A stretch of DNA of 21,173 nucleotides from an uncultured Lachnospiraceae bacterium. Lineage in GTDB: Bacteria > Bacillota_A > Clostridia > TANB77 > CAG-508. Location of the stretch: positions 1 to 21,173 of the forward strand of contig CAMUZC010000017.1 in assembly GCA_947165105.1 (NCBI GenBank), given 5' to 3'. A program made the translations under genes and the position numbers. Numbering within the stretch: the first letter of the stretch is position 1; each line of letters begins with the position of its first letter. Shown here in pieces: positions 1 to 7,466 of the stretch. Below the pieces are notes generated by a model. That model worked only from the letters and a program-made list of their open reading frames with translations. It made no database searches and was not told the origin of the DNA.

Positions 1-43
1 ATGTATAATGCTCAGTTGATATATCAACGGTGCATACAACACC
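1..43. repeat. Palindromic short repeat, copy A (cut by window edge)
   Basis: The segment matches the right-hand part of the fuller copy at 3334-3407. Shared blocks are GTATAATG, CAGTTGATATAT and the terminal AACGGTGCATACAACAC. It contains the palindrome TTGATATATCAA. The left half would lie before the window. It sits just downstream of the kinase gene that ends at 47, so it is intergenic and might also act as that unit's 3' hairpin. Confidence 0.65.
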
Positions 44-46
44 TTG

Positions 47-541
47 TTATTTTCTTCTATCTACTTTATAAATAACATCAACTTCATCAGCCGTAGGTTC
101 TTCCCATTTGCATTCCAGCTTTTTCATCAAACCTTCATCTAAATAAAAATCCGCCCCTCCATTACCATCTAATATTCTTTGATTTCTCTCTGTAATATTT
201 TGCTTCCAAGTTTCATCATCAACAAATACATAATGAAGTTCGCAATCTATGCCATTGCTTCTATAGTATTCTCTTATTTCTTTTCTATCTTTTTTTGTCC
301 ATAAACCTCTCTCAAATATTACATTAGCACCTGCTTTTACAATTTCTCCAACTTTTCTAGTCAAATATTTATTTAATCTTTCAGAGAATTTATTATAAAA
401 CTCTCCTTGCTCGTTATTTATTAATTCAAAAGTTGCCTCATCTGGAGAAATTACTACAGCATTCAACTCTTGTTTTATTTTATTAGAATAAAAACTTTTG
501 CCACTGCATATTTTTCCACATGTTATTATTACTTTTGCCAC
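47..541 (-). CDS. P-loop kinase-like ATP-binding protein
   Basis: The 164-aa protein starts with a beta strand and a Walker A loop, GKICSGKS at residues 9-16, typical of the AAA_33/zeta-toxin-like and small-molecule kinase fold. A second strand, NVIFERGLW (about 73-81), fits the Asp/Glu-containing second motif of these kinases. A basic lid-like segment (ITERNQRIL) lies near 116-124. The start is GTG at 541, preceded by AAGGAAGTGG at good spacing; no in-frame ATG suits better. It is second in a unit behind the VOC gene (54-base gap) and probably cotranscribed with it. The substrate cannot be read from sequence: nucleotide, antibiotic or RNA-end phosphorylation are all possible. The family call is fairly safe; the function is open. 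Confidence 0.75.
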   Translation of the reverse strand: MAKVIITCGKICSGKSFYSNKIKQELNAVVISPDEATFELINNEQGEFYNKFSERLNKYLTRKVGEIVKAGANVIFERGLWTKKDRKEIREYYRSNGIDCELHYVFVDDETWKQNITERNQRILDGNGGADFYLDEGLMKKLECKWEEPTADEVDVIYKVDRRK

Positions 542-595
542 ATTACCACTTCCTTTTTATTTATCATTGCACCAAAGATTATTATTCTAACCCTA

Positions 596-1024
596 TTAAT
601 AAGAATCACTACAAATTTCAATGGTATTTCCTTCCGGATCAAATATATTAAAATAATAATATGGTTCTGTTATATTTACATACATTATTTCAGACATTTC
701 ACATATACCCAAATTTTTAATTCTTTTATATTCTTCATTTAAGTTTTCTGCATAAAAATTTAGAGTAATAATATTATTTTTCTTTTCTCCTCTATCAATA
801 TTAAAGTTCTTAATATATTCACTATTGAAGTTATCATTTAAATTTCCACTTTTTATTTTTTCTTCATCATATAACTTATTATATATTGATAGCTTATTTC
901 CAAAATCAAATTCTACCCATCTATTTTGAGTATATACATTTTCCTTTTTTTGAAATACTTTTTCATAAAATGTTATAACTTCTTCAAATTTATCTGTTTC
1001 AATGTATGTACTATATAATTCCAT
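596..1024 (-). CDS. VOC (glyoxalase/bleomycin-resistance fold) protein
   Basis: The 142-aa product shows the VOC pattern: an N-terminal strand with an early 'TDKFEEVITFYEKVFQ' helix, a middle Phe-rich strand, and a second repeat ending in YYYFNIFDPEGNTIEI. The F-x-DPEGN-x-IE ending is the hallmark of the glyoxalase/bleomycin-resistance/extradiol dioxygenase superfamily. I chose the ATG at 1024 because AAGGTGAG lies just before it; an in-frame ATG 27 bases upstream lacks a comparable site. Known relatives bind metal and act on thiol adducts, fosfomycin or aromatic substrates, or sequester drugs. The particular role here is unknown. It leads a probable two-gene unit with the downstream P-loop kinase. 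Confidence 0.85.
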   Translation of the reverse strand: MELYSTYIETDKFEEVITFYEKVFQKKENVYTQNRWVEFDFGNKLSIYNKLYDEEKIKSGNLNDNFNSEYIKNFNIDRGEKKNNIITLNFYAENLNEEYKRIKNLGICEMSEIMYVNITEPYYYFNIFDPEGNTIEICSDSY

Positions 1025-1049
1025 CTTCTCACCTTCGTTTTTTATTTGC

Positions 1050-1077
1050 ATTATATCATACTTTACATTTTTTACAA
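1050..1077 (-). promoter_or_regulatory. Promoter of the VOC-kinase unit
   Basis: On the minus strand, TTGTAA (1072-1077) and TATAAT (1050-1055) are separated by 16 bases. A TG one base before the -10 gives an extended -10. The start codon follows about 25 bases downstream. Confidence 0.7.
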
Positions 1078-1183
1078 CCTCTCAAGTATTATTTTTATTG
1101 GCTTCATAAGCCACTTATACTTTCATAAAAAGAAAAAAAATCCAGAAAATTTCAATAAACATATATAAAATATCCACAAAACA

Positions 1184-1192
1184 TGATATAAT
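1184..1192 (+). promoter_or_regulatory. Extended -10 for the DUF3800 gene
   Basis: TGATATAAT reads as an extended -10 (TGnTATAAT), about 30 bases before the coding region. No good -35 is visible, so it would rely on the extended element. Confidence 0.5.
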
Positions 1193-1223
1193 ACTGCATA
1201 AATAACTTAAGAAGGTGATAACA

Positions 1224-1895
1224 ATCAAAAGAAGACTTAATATTTTTATAGACGAAAGCGGCGATTTTGGATTTGTAGATGGAAGTTCTGATTTATATGC
1301 AGTTTCATTTACAATACATGAAAGCGATAATTCAATAATCGATGATTTAAAATATTTAAATACTAGACTAGAAAAAGCTAATTACAATGGAATGATACAC
1401 ATGGCTGACTTAATTGCCAAGCGAGGAGATTATACGCGTTTTAACCTGAAACAAAGACAAAACATATTCTGGTCGATTTTTTATTTTTCCAAAAGAGTTA
1501 ATGTTAAAATTCACACTGTGATAGCTGATAAAAGATTTAAAAATAATAAAGCTCAACTTAACCGAGAATTAGCAATGGAAATAAGTAATTTCTTTGAATC
1601 CATTAGTGACTATATGAACGAATTTGAAAAAGTTGTTGTTTATTACGATAATGGTCAAGAAGCATTAGGAGCAATTCTTGACACATTACTAATTACAAAA
1701 AATAATGTTGAACATAGAATTGAATTTAATCATAAAGAAAAGAGATTATTTCAAGTTTCTGATATGCTTACTTTTATAGATAAAATTGTCTATAAACATA
1801 AAAACAATATATCTTTAACAAATTCAGAAAAATACTTTTTCAGTGTGAAAGATATTTTAGGAATTATTAGACAATTAAAAAATAAAAGAATTTAA
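1224..1895 (+). CDS. DUF3800 domain protein, probable non-AUG start
   Basis: The N-terminal strand LNIFIDESGDFGF carries the IDESG motif that defines DUF3800, a family with an RNase H-like fold found often among mobile and defence genes. The C-terminal half has the family's DNGQ and QVSDMLTF segments, in agreement with the acidic active-site pattern. Length (about 223 aa) is normal. The start is odd: the nearest conventional codon, GTG at 1215, lies inside a near-perfect Shine-Dalgarno stretch (AAGAAGGTGAT). At ideal spacing the frame offers only ATC at 1224. I therefore mark 1224, with GTG 1215 as the alternative. It is convergent with the radical SAM gene and has its own promoter and terminator. 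Biochemical activity of the family is not firmly established. Confidence 0.8.
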   Translation: MKRRLNIFIDESGDFGFVDGSSDLYAVSFTIHESDNSIIDDLKYLNTRLEKANYNGMIHMADLIAKRGDYTRFNLKQRQNIFWSIFYFSKRVNVKIHTVIADKRFKNNKAQLNRELAMEISNFFESISDYMNEFEKVVVYYDNGQEALGAILDTLLITKNNVEHRIEFNHKEKRLFQVSDMLTFIDKIVYKHKNNISLTNSEKYFFSVKDILGIIRQLKNKRI

Positions 1896-1921
1896 AAAAG
1901 CCATTCGTAAGAATGGCTTTT
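1896..1921 (+). terminator. Hairpin terminator after the DUF3800 gene
   Basis: AAAAGCCATTC (1896-1906), loop GTAA, and GAATGGCTTTT (1911-1921) form an 11-bp stem starting directly after the stop codon. The U-run is part of the stem, then GCG follows. It reads equally well on the minus strand. Confidence 0.75.
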
Positions 1922-1993
1922 GCGACGCTCAGCGTCTACTCGGGTTTGGTCCTTGTGAGACCAAAGTAGAAATATATCTACATTAGATAGTAT
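1922..1993. other. GC-rich cluster of inverted repeats, possible structured RNA
   Basis: Three inverted repeats lie in a row: GACGCT/AGCGTC (1924-1936); CTAC-TTTGGTC with GACCAAA-GTAG (1936-1969, 7-bp inner stem with a CTTGTGA loop); and GTAGA/TCTAC (1966-1981). The first 48 bases are much richer in G+C than the flanks. No open reading frame of note covers it. It could be a small RNA, a 3' UTR element of the DUF3800 transcript, or a remnant of a mobile element. I do not recognise a named RNA family. Confidence 0.45.
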
Positions 1994-2098
1994 TCCTAAT
2001 TTATATTATTATACACCCAAATATAAAAAAAGTACATAGTTTTTTTAAATTTTTCTATCTTGTTAACATTTTTTATATAGTAACGTACAGCACTCAAC

Positions 2099-2170
2099 AT
2101 GTGTAGGCGCGGTTGCAGTGTACTTTAACCATGTATAATGTTCCATAGATATGTTTCCTTCGCACACAAC
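2099..2170. repeat. Palindromic short repeat, copy B
   Basis: Aligned with copy C, it shares the core GGTTGCAGTGT, CTTTAACCA and GTATAATGTT. The ends, ATGTGTAGGCGC and TTCGCACACAAC, form an imperfect terminal inverted repeat. It is more diverged than copy C, especially in its right third. It lies immediately downstream of the radical SAM gene's stop codon. Confidence 0.65.
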
Positions 2171-2180
2171 AACAAAATAC

Positions 2181-3263
2181 CTACCTTACTCCTTCATCTA
2201 AAACTTTTGTTAGATCACCTTCAAAACCATAAATTTGCTTACACAAAGGTTGCTTACGTTTTCCTCCTGGAACAACTACTTTTTCCAAATCCTCATAAAT
2301 ACTATATAATCTAATACCGTATTTTTCCATTGTTTCAGTGCTTATTTCTTTAAATGCTGGACATGGCAATATAATTCCATCATACCTTATATCTAGCTTT
2401 TCTGTCCCTGCTGTGCACAAGTGTGATATTTTTCCATTTAGTGGAATTCCTATTCTAATTTTCCCACTAAAATGCTCTTTTTCTCTATTTAGTATCTCAG
2501 CAAATTCTTTTAATTCTTCTTGGCTAAGCATTAACTCTTCTTTGTATTCTCTTCCTCTACCTTGTGGTACAAAATTTAAAATACTTATATTTTCAACATT
2601 AGCAATTTCCAAACATTCGATTATATCTGAAAACTCTTTATAGTTTTGTTTCATGGGAACAAAATGTACGTCAACATTTAAATCTGCATTTCTAGCTCTT
2701 ATAATTGAAGTCATCGCATATGTATTTGTTCTTTTTCTCCCCATTAAATCATTATCAATTTCTTCATTTACTGCTTGCCAATCAAATACAATTTTATCTA
2801 GTCCTAATTCTTTTAAATGCTCTAATTCCTCTTTTGATATTGATGTATATTCTCCTGGATTAAGATAGTGTTCATAATATGCTTTTACTTTTTGTTTTAA
2901 ACGTTCATTCCATTGTTCGTATCGCTCTATTTCTTGCAAAGCTTTTTCGCATTTATTTTTTATATGCTCCACCATTTCTTTTGGTATTTCACTTAATCTT
3001 TTTATTCCACTAGTAAATACTACTGTTCTTAATCCATTATTTTTACAAAATTCAATCATCTTAAACAGATCTGGATGAAGAAATGGTTCACCACCGGAAA
3101 TAGAAACTTCACCTATGCCACCATGATTTATAAAATGAATTATTGTTTTTTTGAATTGTTCTAAAGTTATTATTGTCTTTTTTTCTTTTGATGAATTTGA
3201 AGAGCAAAACTTGCATTTATTGGGACAAGTTTGTATTACTTCAAAACATAAATCTTTTAGCAT
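2181..3263 (-). CDS. Radical SAM protein with SPASM-like C-terminus
   Basis: The 360-aa protein has the [4Fe-4S]/SAM motif CX3CX2C as C13-C17-C20 (CPNKCKFC), followed by SISGGEP (about 54-60), the SAM-binding GGEP motif. A helical insert rich in charged residues (about 95-140) interrupts the usual barrel. The C-terminal part has CTAGTEKLDIRYDG, then PCPAF and a last PLCKQIYG, arranged like the auxiliary-cluster region of SPASM/twitch enzymes. ATG at 3263 has AGGTGAA at the right distance. Such enzymes often modify peptides or cofactors, but no precursor peptide or partner gene is next to it. It stands alone between two copies of the short repeat. Substrate unknown. Confidence 0.85.
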   Translation of the reverse strand: MLKDLCFEVIQTCPNKCKFCSSNSSKEKKTIITLEQFKKTIIHFINHGGIGEVSISGGEPFLHPDLFKMIEFCKNNGLRTVVFTSGIKRLSEIPKEMVEHIKNKCEKALQEIERYEQWNERLKQKVKAYYEHYLNPGEYTSISKEELEHLKELGLDKIVFDWQAVNEEIDNDLMGRKRTNTYAMTSIIRARNADLNVDVHFVPMKQNYKEFSDIIECLEIANVENISILNFVPQGRGREYKEELMLSQEELKEFAEILNREKEHFSGKIRIGIPLNGKISHLCTAGTEKLDIRYDGIILPCPAFKEISTETMEKYGIRLYSIYEDLEKVVVPGGKRKQPLCKQIYGFEGDLTKVLDEGVR

Positions 3264-3333
3264 TTTATTTCACCTCATTATATAACTCTTTATTAGCCTT
3301 TTAACTTAAGAATTGAAATCACTTCGCAATGGG

Positions 3334-3407
3334 GTGTGTGAGCACCGTTGCAGTGTCTTTTAACCACGTATAATGTTCAGTTGATATATAAACGGTGCAT
3401 ACAACAC
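3334..3407. repeat. Palindromic short repeat, copy C (fullest copy)
   Basis: This 74-base element has imperfect terminal inverted repeats: GTGTGTGAGCACCGTT on the left and AACGGTGCATACAACAC on the right. The interior holds TTGCAG and TATAAT 15 bases apart on the plus strand. It resembles a miniature inverted-repeat element (MITE) or REP-like unit. It lies between the radical SAM gene and the end of the AlbA_2 gene. Confidence 0.7.
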
Positions 3408-3418
3408 ATTACTTATAA

Positions 3419-4615
3419 TTACAATTTATCTATATACCCAAGACAGTAATAACATGAATAGAATAACTGCCCTATCAAATTATTTTCATTAAACTTTAGT
3501 TTATTAGCCTCAAATAAAGCCTTATCAATGGTTATAAATCCATTTAAAGGTATTCTGTTACTGTTAGAAATTATGTTATTACCATACTTTACAAGATGTT
3601 CATCAAATATTTTATCAAACCTTTCTTTATACTCACCATCATTAACTATAAATTTAGGTTGAAATACTTTTAATACTGTAAGTTTTTCATATTTTTTTGC
3701 CTCAATAAAATTAGAACAAAAATCTTTACCAAATACAATTTCATATATTTCTCTAAACAAAGAATGTATAATAGTTAACGAAGTGATATTAGCAATACTA
3801 TCTCCAGAAGAAGCAGCTATTACTACTCTGCATCTAAAACTTCCATCTGGTAATATTTCCATTAAGTTTGCAAGACCACCTGTAGTCAAAATGGTTTCAT
3901 TTCCTCTATTCATGTTGGCTTCACCGACAGTAATTGATAATGAATTTCCAACTTTAGAAATACTATATCTCGAATCATATTGATTCAATCTTTCAGATAT
4001 TTTTTCAAGGTCTGCGTTGAAAACCTTAGCTTTTGTTTTTTCAATATTTTTGGTTATTAAAGAAAAACCAAAATCCACATATCCACATAAATTCTCCGGA
4101 ATCATACCAGATAACTCAGATATATATATTTTATCTTCAACACTTTTAATATTATTTTGATTTTTTAAATACAGATTGTTCAATGTATTTGCATCTTTAA
4201 CCCTATCAGATGATGAACCAACTCTATGATATATATGTCCTTCGTTTGTTATATATGGTGGATTTGGCCCTTCTTCAACTTTTATAACATATAGTTTTCT
4301 AGAATTACTAAGATTAAATTTTTTTATATCAAACTGTGGAGTTGGAAAAATCCCATTGCATACAGTTGTATTAATTCTTAATTCAGTCCACATATTGCTA
4401 CACCCGACAATTTTTTTAGAATCATCAACACCCAAAAAAACATATCCACCAAATGAGTTAGCGAAAGCCGCCATTTCTTTCATTAATTGCTTAGGTCGTA
4501 TATCTTCCTCCTTAAATTCTACAAAAAAAGTTTCATCATCTTCAACAGTATCTAAAAACTTTTCTATATCTTTTAATCTTAATCTGTCCCAAAATTTATT
4601 ATTGATTCTAATCAT
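3419..4615 (-). CDS. AlbA_2 (Schlafen-like) putative DNA-binding protein
   Basis: The 398-aa protein carries an AlbA_2 domain at about residues 15-150. Its signature is visible: FFVEFKEED, then KEMAAFANSFGGYVFLGVDD, and GHIYHRVGSSSDRV near 127-139. Such proteins are annotated as ATP-binding or transcriptional regulators; related Schlafen AlbA domains include nucleases. Residues about 160-398 match nothing I recognise. They lack the usual winged-helix or GHKL-type C-terminus and may hold a ligand- or partner-binding domain. It begins 18 bases after the NUDIX gene, with AAGGAGCAGT before ATG, so the two form an operon. A regulatory or defence-linked role is plausible but unproven. Confidence 0.8.
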   Translation of the reverse strand: MIRINNKFWDRLRLKDIEKFLDTVEDDETFFVEFKEEDIRPKQLMKEMAAFANSFGGYVFLGVDDSKKIVGCSNMWTELRINTTVCNGIFPTPQFDIKKFNLSNSRKLYVIKVEEGPNPPYITNEGHIYHRVGSSSDRVKDANTLNNLYLKNQNNIKSVEDKIYISELSGMIPENLCGYVDFGFSLITKNIEKTKAKVFNADLEKISERLNQYDSRYSISKVGNSLSITVGEANMNRGNETILTTGGLANLMEILPDGSFRCRVVIAASSGDSIANITSLTIIHSLFREIYEIVFGKDFCSNFIEAKKYEKLTVLKVFQPKFIVNDGEYKERFDKIFDEHLVKYGNNIISNSNRIPLNGFITIDKALFEANKLKFNENNLIGQLFYSCYYCLGYIDKL

Positions 4616-4633
4616 ACTGCTCCTTCTTTCAAT

Positions 4634-5065
4634 TTATAAAGTATTTATTATTTCTAAAGAAGCGACTTTACCATCTAACATATTTTGGATAGGTTGTTTA
4701 ATAAATGTAATATCTCTCAAATCTTCATCCATATTATTTAAAATATCATCTATGTTTACCCATTTAATATCCAAAATTTCTTCGGGATTTAATTTTATCT
4801 CTTCTTTAATAATCTTGGTAGTAAATATTATTTCAACTAAAACATCGTCTGGCATAACCTTATTTGCTACCGTAGCAATTCCTGTTGCTTCAACTTCGCA
4901 ACCAGTTTCTTCTCTTATTTCACGAATTGCTCCTTCAATAATTGTTTCATTTGGATCAAGATGACCTGCTGGAAGGTTCCACTTGCCATAGCATCTTTTC
5001 TTTTTTTCCTGAACCATTAATACTTTTCCATCTTTTTCTATAATACCTCCAACAATTATTTGCAT
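4634..5065 (-). CDS. NUDIX hydrolase (MutT-like)
   Basis: The 143-aa protein is a single NUDIX domain. The box is intact at residues 34-56: G34, E40, R48-E49, E52-E53 and G55 sit at the GX5EX7REUXEEXGU positions. The preceding GKWNLPAGHLDPNE is typical of MutT/ADP-ribose-pyrophosphatase-like members that hydrolyse nucleoside diphosphates linked to another moiety. It starts at ATG 5065 with GAGGTAGATAGG upstream, and is first in an operon with the AlbA_2 gene. The exact substrate cannot be read from sequence. Confidence 0.9.
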   Translation of the reverse strand: MQIIVGGIIEKDGKVLMVQEKKKRCYGKWNLPAGHLDPNETIIEGAIREIREETGCEVEATGIATVANKVMPDDVLVEIIFTTKIIKEEIKLNPEEILDIKWVNIDDILNNMDEDLRDITFIKQPIQNMLDGKVASLEIINTL

Positions 5066-5102
5066 ATCCTATCTACCTCTTTCTAAAAAAATAATTATCT
5101 GT

Positions 5103-5131
5103 ATTATATCATATTATAATGTAAATTTAAA
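5103..5131 (-). promoter_or_regulatory. Promoter of the NUDIX-AlbA_2 operon
   Basis: On the minus strand, TTTAAA (5126-5131), a 17-base spacer and TATAAT (5103-5108) with TG one base before the -10. The start codon lies about 37 bases downstream. Confidence 0.65.
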
Positions 5132-5172
5132 CCCCTCAAATATTATTTTTGTTTGAATTTAATAGCATTTTC

Positions 5173-5207
5173 ACAAAAAAAGAAAGCTTTTGCTTTCCTT
5201 TTGTGAA
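5173..5207 (-). terminator. Hairpin terminator downstream of rlmD
   Basis: GGAAAGC / GCTTTC around an AAAA loop, extended by A/T pairs to CACAAAA / TTTTGTG. On the minus strand it is followed by a run of T. It is the first good hairpin with a T-run downstream of rlmD, though 160 bases away. The rest of the 304-base gap (5066-5369) holds only the NUDIX promoter and repeat copy D. Confidence 0.55.
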
Positions 5208-5223
5208 TGTGTTTAAATTTTTT

Positions 5224-5264
5224 GGGTTGTATGCACGGTTGACATGTCAACCGTATACCACCCC
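5224..5264. repeat. Short palindrome related to the dispersed repeat (copy D)
   Basis: The centre is a perfect 18-base palindrome, CGGTTGACATGTCAACCG (5236-5253). The flanks GGGTTGTATGCA and TATACCACCCC extend the arms imperfectly. TTGTATGCAC and GTTGACATGTCAAC match the reverse complement of copy A with a few changes, so it looks like a short relative of the same family. Confidence 0.5.
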
Positions 5265-5369
5265 TTTTCATATTTTTTTAAATTATCATCATTTTTTCTA
5301 TTTTTTTGCCATTTTTAGGCTTATTTTTCTACCCTAGTTGCTATGTCGCAAATTCAGTATTTTCAATGG

Positions 5370-6734
5370 TTATCTCAATTTTAGAATTAAGCAGCACTCC
5401 ACATGTGATGTAAACGGAAACATATCCACTGGCTGAACCTCTACCACCTCATACATCTCCTCCATCATCTTCAAATCCCTAACCATAGTCGCAGGATTAC
5501 AACTAATATACACAACTCTACCAGTCTTCAACTTCATAATGTTTTTGATTGTCTTCTCATCCAACCCTCTTCTAGGAGGATCAACAATAATAACATCCGG
5601 CTTAATTTTCTCTTTCTTAATCAACTCATCAAAAGCCTCTTCAACATCCCCGCAAATAAACTCTACATTATCAATATCATTCAAATTAGCATTAATTCTT
5701 GCATCCTCAATAGCTTGTTTTACAATCTCAATTCCATAGACCTTTTTCGCATATTTAGAAGCAAAAATTCCTATTGTACCAACTCCACAGTACAAATCGC
5801 AAACAATATCATTTTCAGTAATATTCGCATTTTCAATAGCAATATTATACAAAGCTTCTGCTTGAATTGGATTAACTTGATAGAATGACATAGGTGAAAT
5901 TTTAAAAATGTAATCTCCTAATCTGTCTGTAATATACCCTCTTCCAACAATTGCTTCGTTTTTATCTCCCATAATTACATTAGTATTTTTCATATTAATG
6001 CTTTTAACAACTGTTCTAACTTCTGGGAATTTATCAATAATATTGTTAGCAAGTGTTAGCTCGTGAGGCATCTCTTTGCCATTTATAACTATTATAACCA
6101 TTATCTCATTTGTTTGAATTCCAACCTTTGTTATAATGTGTCTAACTAATCCTTTTCCAGTTCTCTCGTTATATACGCTGATTTTAAACTTAGCCATTTC
6201 ACTTAATATAAACTCCGCTATTTCTGAAGATATTTTCTTTTGAATTTGACATTCTTTTAATGGAATAATCTCATGAGTTCTTTTAGCAAATACCCCAAAT
6301 ACTGGCTTTCCGTTCTTATCTGTTCCAACAGGATATTGTGCTTTATTTCTGTAATTGTATGGATTTCCCATTCCTAAAACTTTTTTAACTTCCACTTTAT
6401 TAGCTAAAGTTTTATTTATTAAATTTTGAACCTTTTCTTGCTTGATATCTAATGTTTTATCATAATCAATGTGACGCATGCTACATCCACCACATCTTTT
6501 ATATGAATCACAATCAGGATCACATCTAAACTCAGATTTTTGGATAATTTCTACAATCTTTGCAAATGCATGAGATGCTGTTGTTTTTAAAATTAAGATT
6601 TTACATTTTTCACCTTTTATTGCACCTTCAACAAATACTGTGTAATTATTAATTTTTGCAATTCCTTCTCCTTCAAATCCATTATCGATTATTTCTACTA
6701 TATACTCTTCGTTTTTCTTAATTGGTATATCCAT
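5370..6734 (-). CDS. rlmD: 23S rRNA (uracil-C5)-methyltransferase RlmD/RumA type
   Basis: The 454-aa protein has the full RumA layout. An N-terminal TRAM domain (about 1-65, with DNGFEGEGIAKI) is followed by an Fe-S cluster segment with cysteines at 71, 75, 81 and 84 (CGGC motif) and a further Cys in LKECQIQ. The Rossmann methyltransferase domain carries DLYCGVGTIGIF for SAM binding, VDPPRRGLD, and the catalytic SCNPATMVRDL. The family makes 5-methyluridine in 23S rRNA (U1939 in E. coli); Bacillota homologues may also modify U747 (RlmCD), which sequence alone does not settle. It follows the peptidase gene by 18 bases, has GAGGGG before ATG, and is full length. Confident call. Confidence 0.95.
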   Translation of the reverse strand: MDIPIKKNEEYIVEIIDNGFEGEGIAKINNYTVFVEGAIKGEKCKILILKTTASHAFAKIVEIIQKSEFRCDPDCDSYKRCGGCSMRHIDYDKTLDIKQEKVQNLINKTLANKVEVKKVLGMGNPYNYRNKAQYPVGTDKNGKPVFGVFAKRTHEIIPLKECQIQKKISSEIAEFILSEMAKFKISVYNERTGKGLVRHIITKVGIQTNEIMVIIVINGKEMPHELTLANNIIDKFPEVRTVVKSINMKNTNVIMGDKNEAIVGRGYITDRLGDYIFKISPMSFYQVNPIQAEALYNIAIENANITENDIVCDLYCGVGTIGIFASKYAKKVYGIEIVKQAIEDARINANLNDIDNVEFICGDVEEAFDELIKKEKIKPDVIIVDPPRRGLDEKTIKNIMKLKTGRVVYISCNPATMVRDLKMMEEMYEVVEVQPVDMFPFTSHVECCLILKLR

Positions 6735-6752
6735 ATATAAATCCCCTCTACT

Positions 6753-7337
6753 TTATAAATCTGGAGCTCTTAAAATCTTTTGAACATTCATTCCCCAATT
6801 AGTCTTAACTGGTGCTGCTTTTTGTAATAATGGTCTGTTACCTGCATCATATTGTCTTCCTCTGCCCCCATAAATAGCTATATGTCCATTATAGCATAAT
6901 ATGTCTCCTGGCTGAATATCTTTTTTGTCAACTTCTTTCCATCCTTTTTGAGTTAAATATCTTATTAAATTATTTGCTCCGTTTAAATAATTATCTATAT
7001 GTTCTTGTTTTGATAAATATCCTAATTCTTGTAATACCCATGATACATATGTTGCACAACATGTGTTATGATGTCCTGTTTTTGATTCTTCAAATGTGGA
7101 ATTTAATCCGCATTCACCATCATGATTGCATCTATGGTCATATGTACAATATCCATAATTATTTTCTCTCATATAATCATGTATTTCTTTTGCTTTGATG
7201 GAAACTTTATTTTCAATTACTGGCTCATCATAAAGAACATTATCGAGAACCGTAGTATATCTTTCCAACAAAAAAAATCCAACAACGAATGCTGTTATTA
7301 CTAAATATATAATTAAAATTATTTTTAGTATTTTCAT
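6753..7337 (-). CDS. Membrane-anchored NlpC/P60-CHAP-like cysteine peptidase
   Basis: Residues 5-24 form one hydrophobic segment after a short basic start, so it is a membrane anchor or uncleaved signal. The rest should be outside the cell. A Cys pair at 93-94 in NTCCATYVSWVL fits the nucleophile at the start of a helix; GDILCYNGHIAIYGG supplies His152 and QYDAGN a third polar position. This is the NlpC/P60 or CHAP amidase pattern, used to cut peptidoglycan peptides. A Cys-rich insert (CTYDHRCNHDGEC, about 64-76) is unusual and might bind metal or form disulfides. It is followed by rlmD at 18 bases, an arrangement without obvious functional logic. Confidence 0.75.
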   Translation of the reverse strand: MKILKIILIIYLVITAFVVGFFLLERYTTVLDNVLYDEPVIENKVSIKAKEIHDYMRENNYGYCTYDHRCNHDGECGLNSTFEESKTGHHNTCCATYVSWVLQELGYLSKQEHIDNYLNGANNLIRYLTQKGWKEVDKKDIQPGDILCYNGHIAIYGGRGRQYDAGNRPLLQKAAPVKTNWGMNVQKILRAPDL

Positions 7338-7370
7338 TGGACAACCCCATTTCCATAATCAATATTCTAT

Positions 7371-7398
7371 ATTATATCATATATTTTCAAATAAGCAA
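7371..7398 (-). promoter_or_regulatory. Promoter of the peptidase-rlmD unit
   Basis: On the minus strand, TTGCTT (7393-7398), 16-base spacer, TATAAT (7371-7376) with TG one base before the -10. Confidence 0.55.
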
Positions 7399-7411
7399 AG
7401 AATTTTAAATC

Positions 7412-7454
7412 GGGGACGGTCCTTTTTTAAAATTTCAAAAAAAGGACCGTCCCC
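7412..7454. repeat. REP-like GGGGACGGT hairpin, probable terminator of the ABC operon
   Basis: GGGGACGGTCCTTTTTT (7412-7428) and its complement (7438-7454) form a 17-bp perfect stem with a short AT loop. Palindromes beginning GGGGACGGT recur between genes in many Bacillota, from memory, in the style of REP elements. It lies 12 bases past the ABC permease stop and could end that transcript. The same GGGGACGGT core occurs again inside the MFS gene at 16859-16867. Confidence 0.7.
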
Positions 7455-7466
7455 AATTTAAAAAAT

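Noticed and set aside
470..742. Plus-strand open frame opposite the VOC and kinase genes
   Set aside because: It is antisense to two well-supported genes, is very rich in Ile/Phe/Tyr, and has no ribosome binding site.
3277..3282. TATAAT as the promoter of the radical SAM gene
   Set aside because: Transcription from it would begin at or past the ribosome binding site (AGGTGAA, just downstream), so it is unlikely to serve that gene.
4356..4964. Plus-strand open frame of about 200 codons
   Set aside because: It lies opposite the NUDIX and AlbA_2 genes and its composition (Ser, Ile, Leu) is what reverse reading of those genes yields.
5149..5337. Plus-strand open frame in the gap upstream of the NUDIX gene
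   Set aside because: It crosses a terminator hairpin and a palindromic repeat, and has no ribosome binding site or family resemblance.
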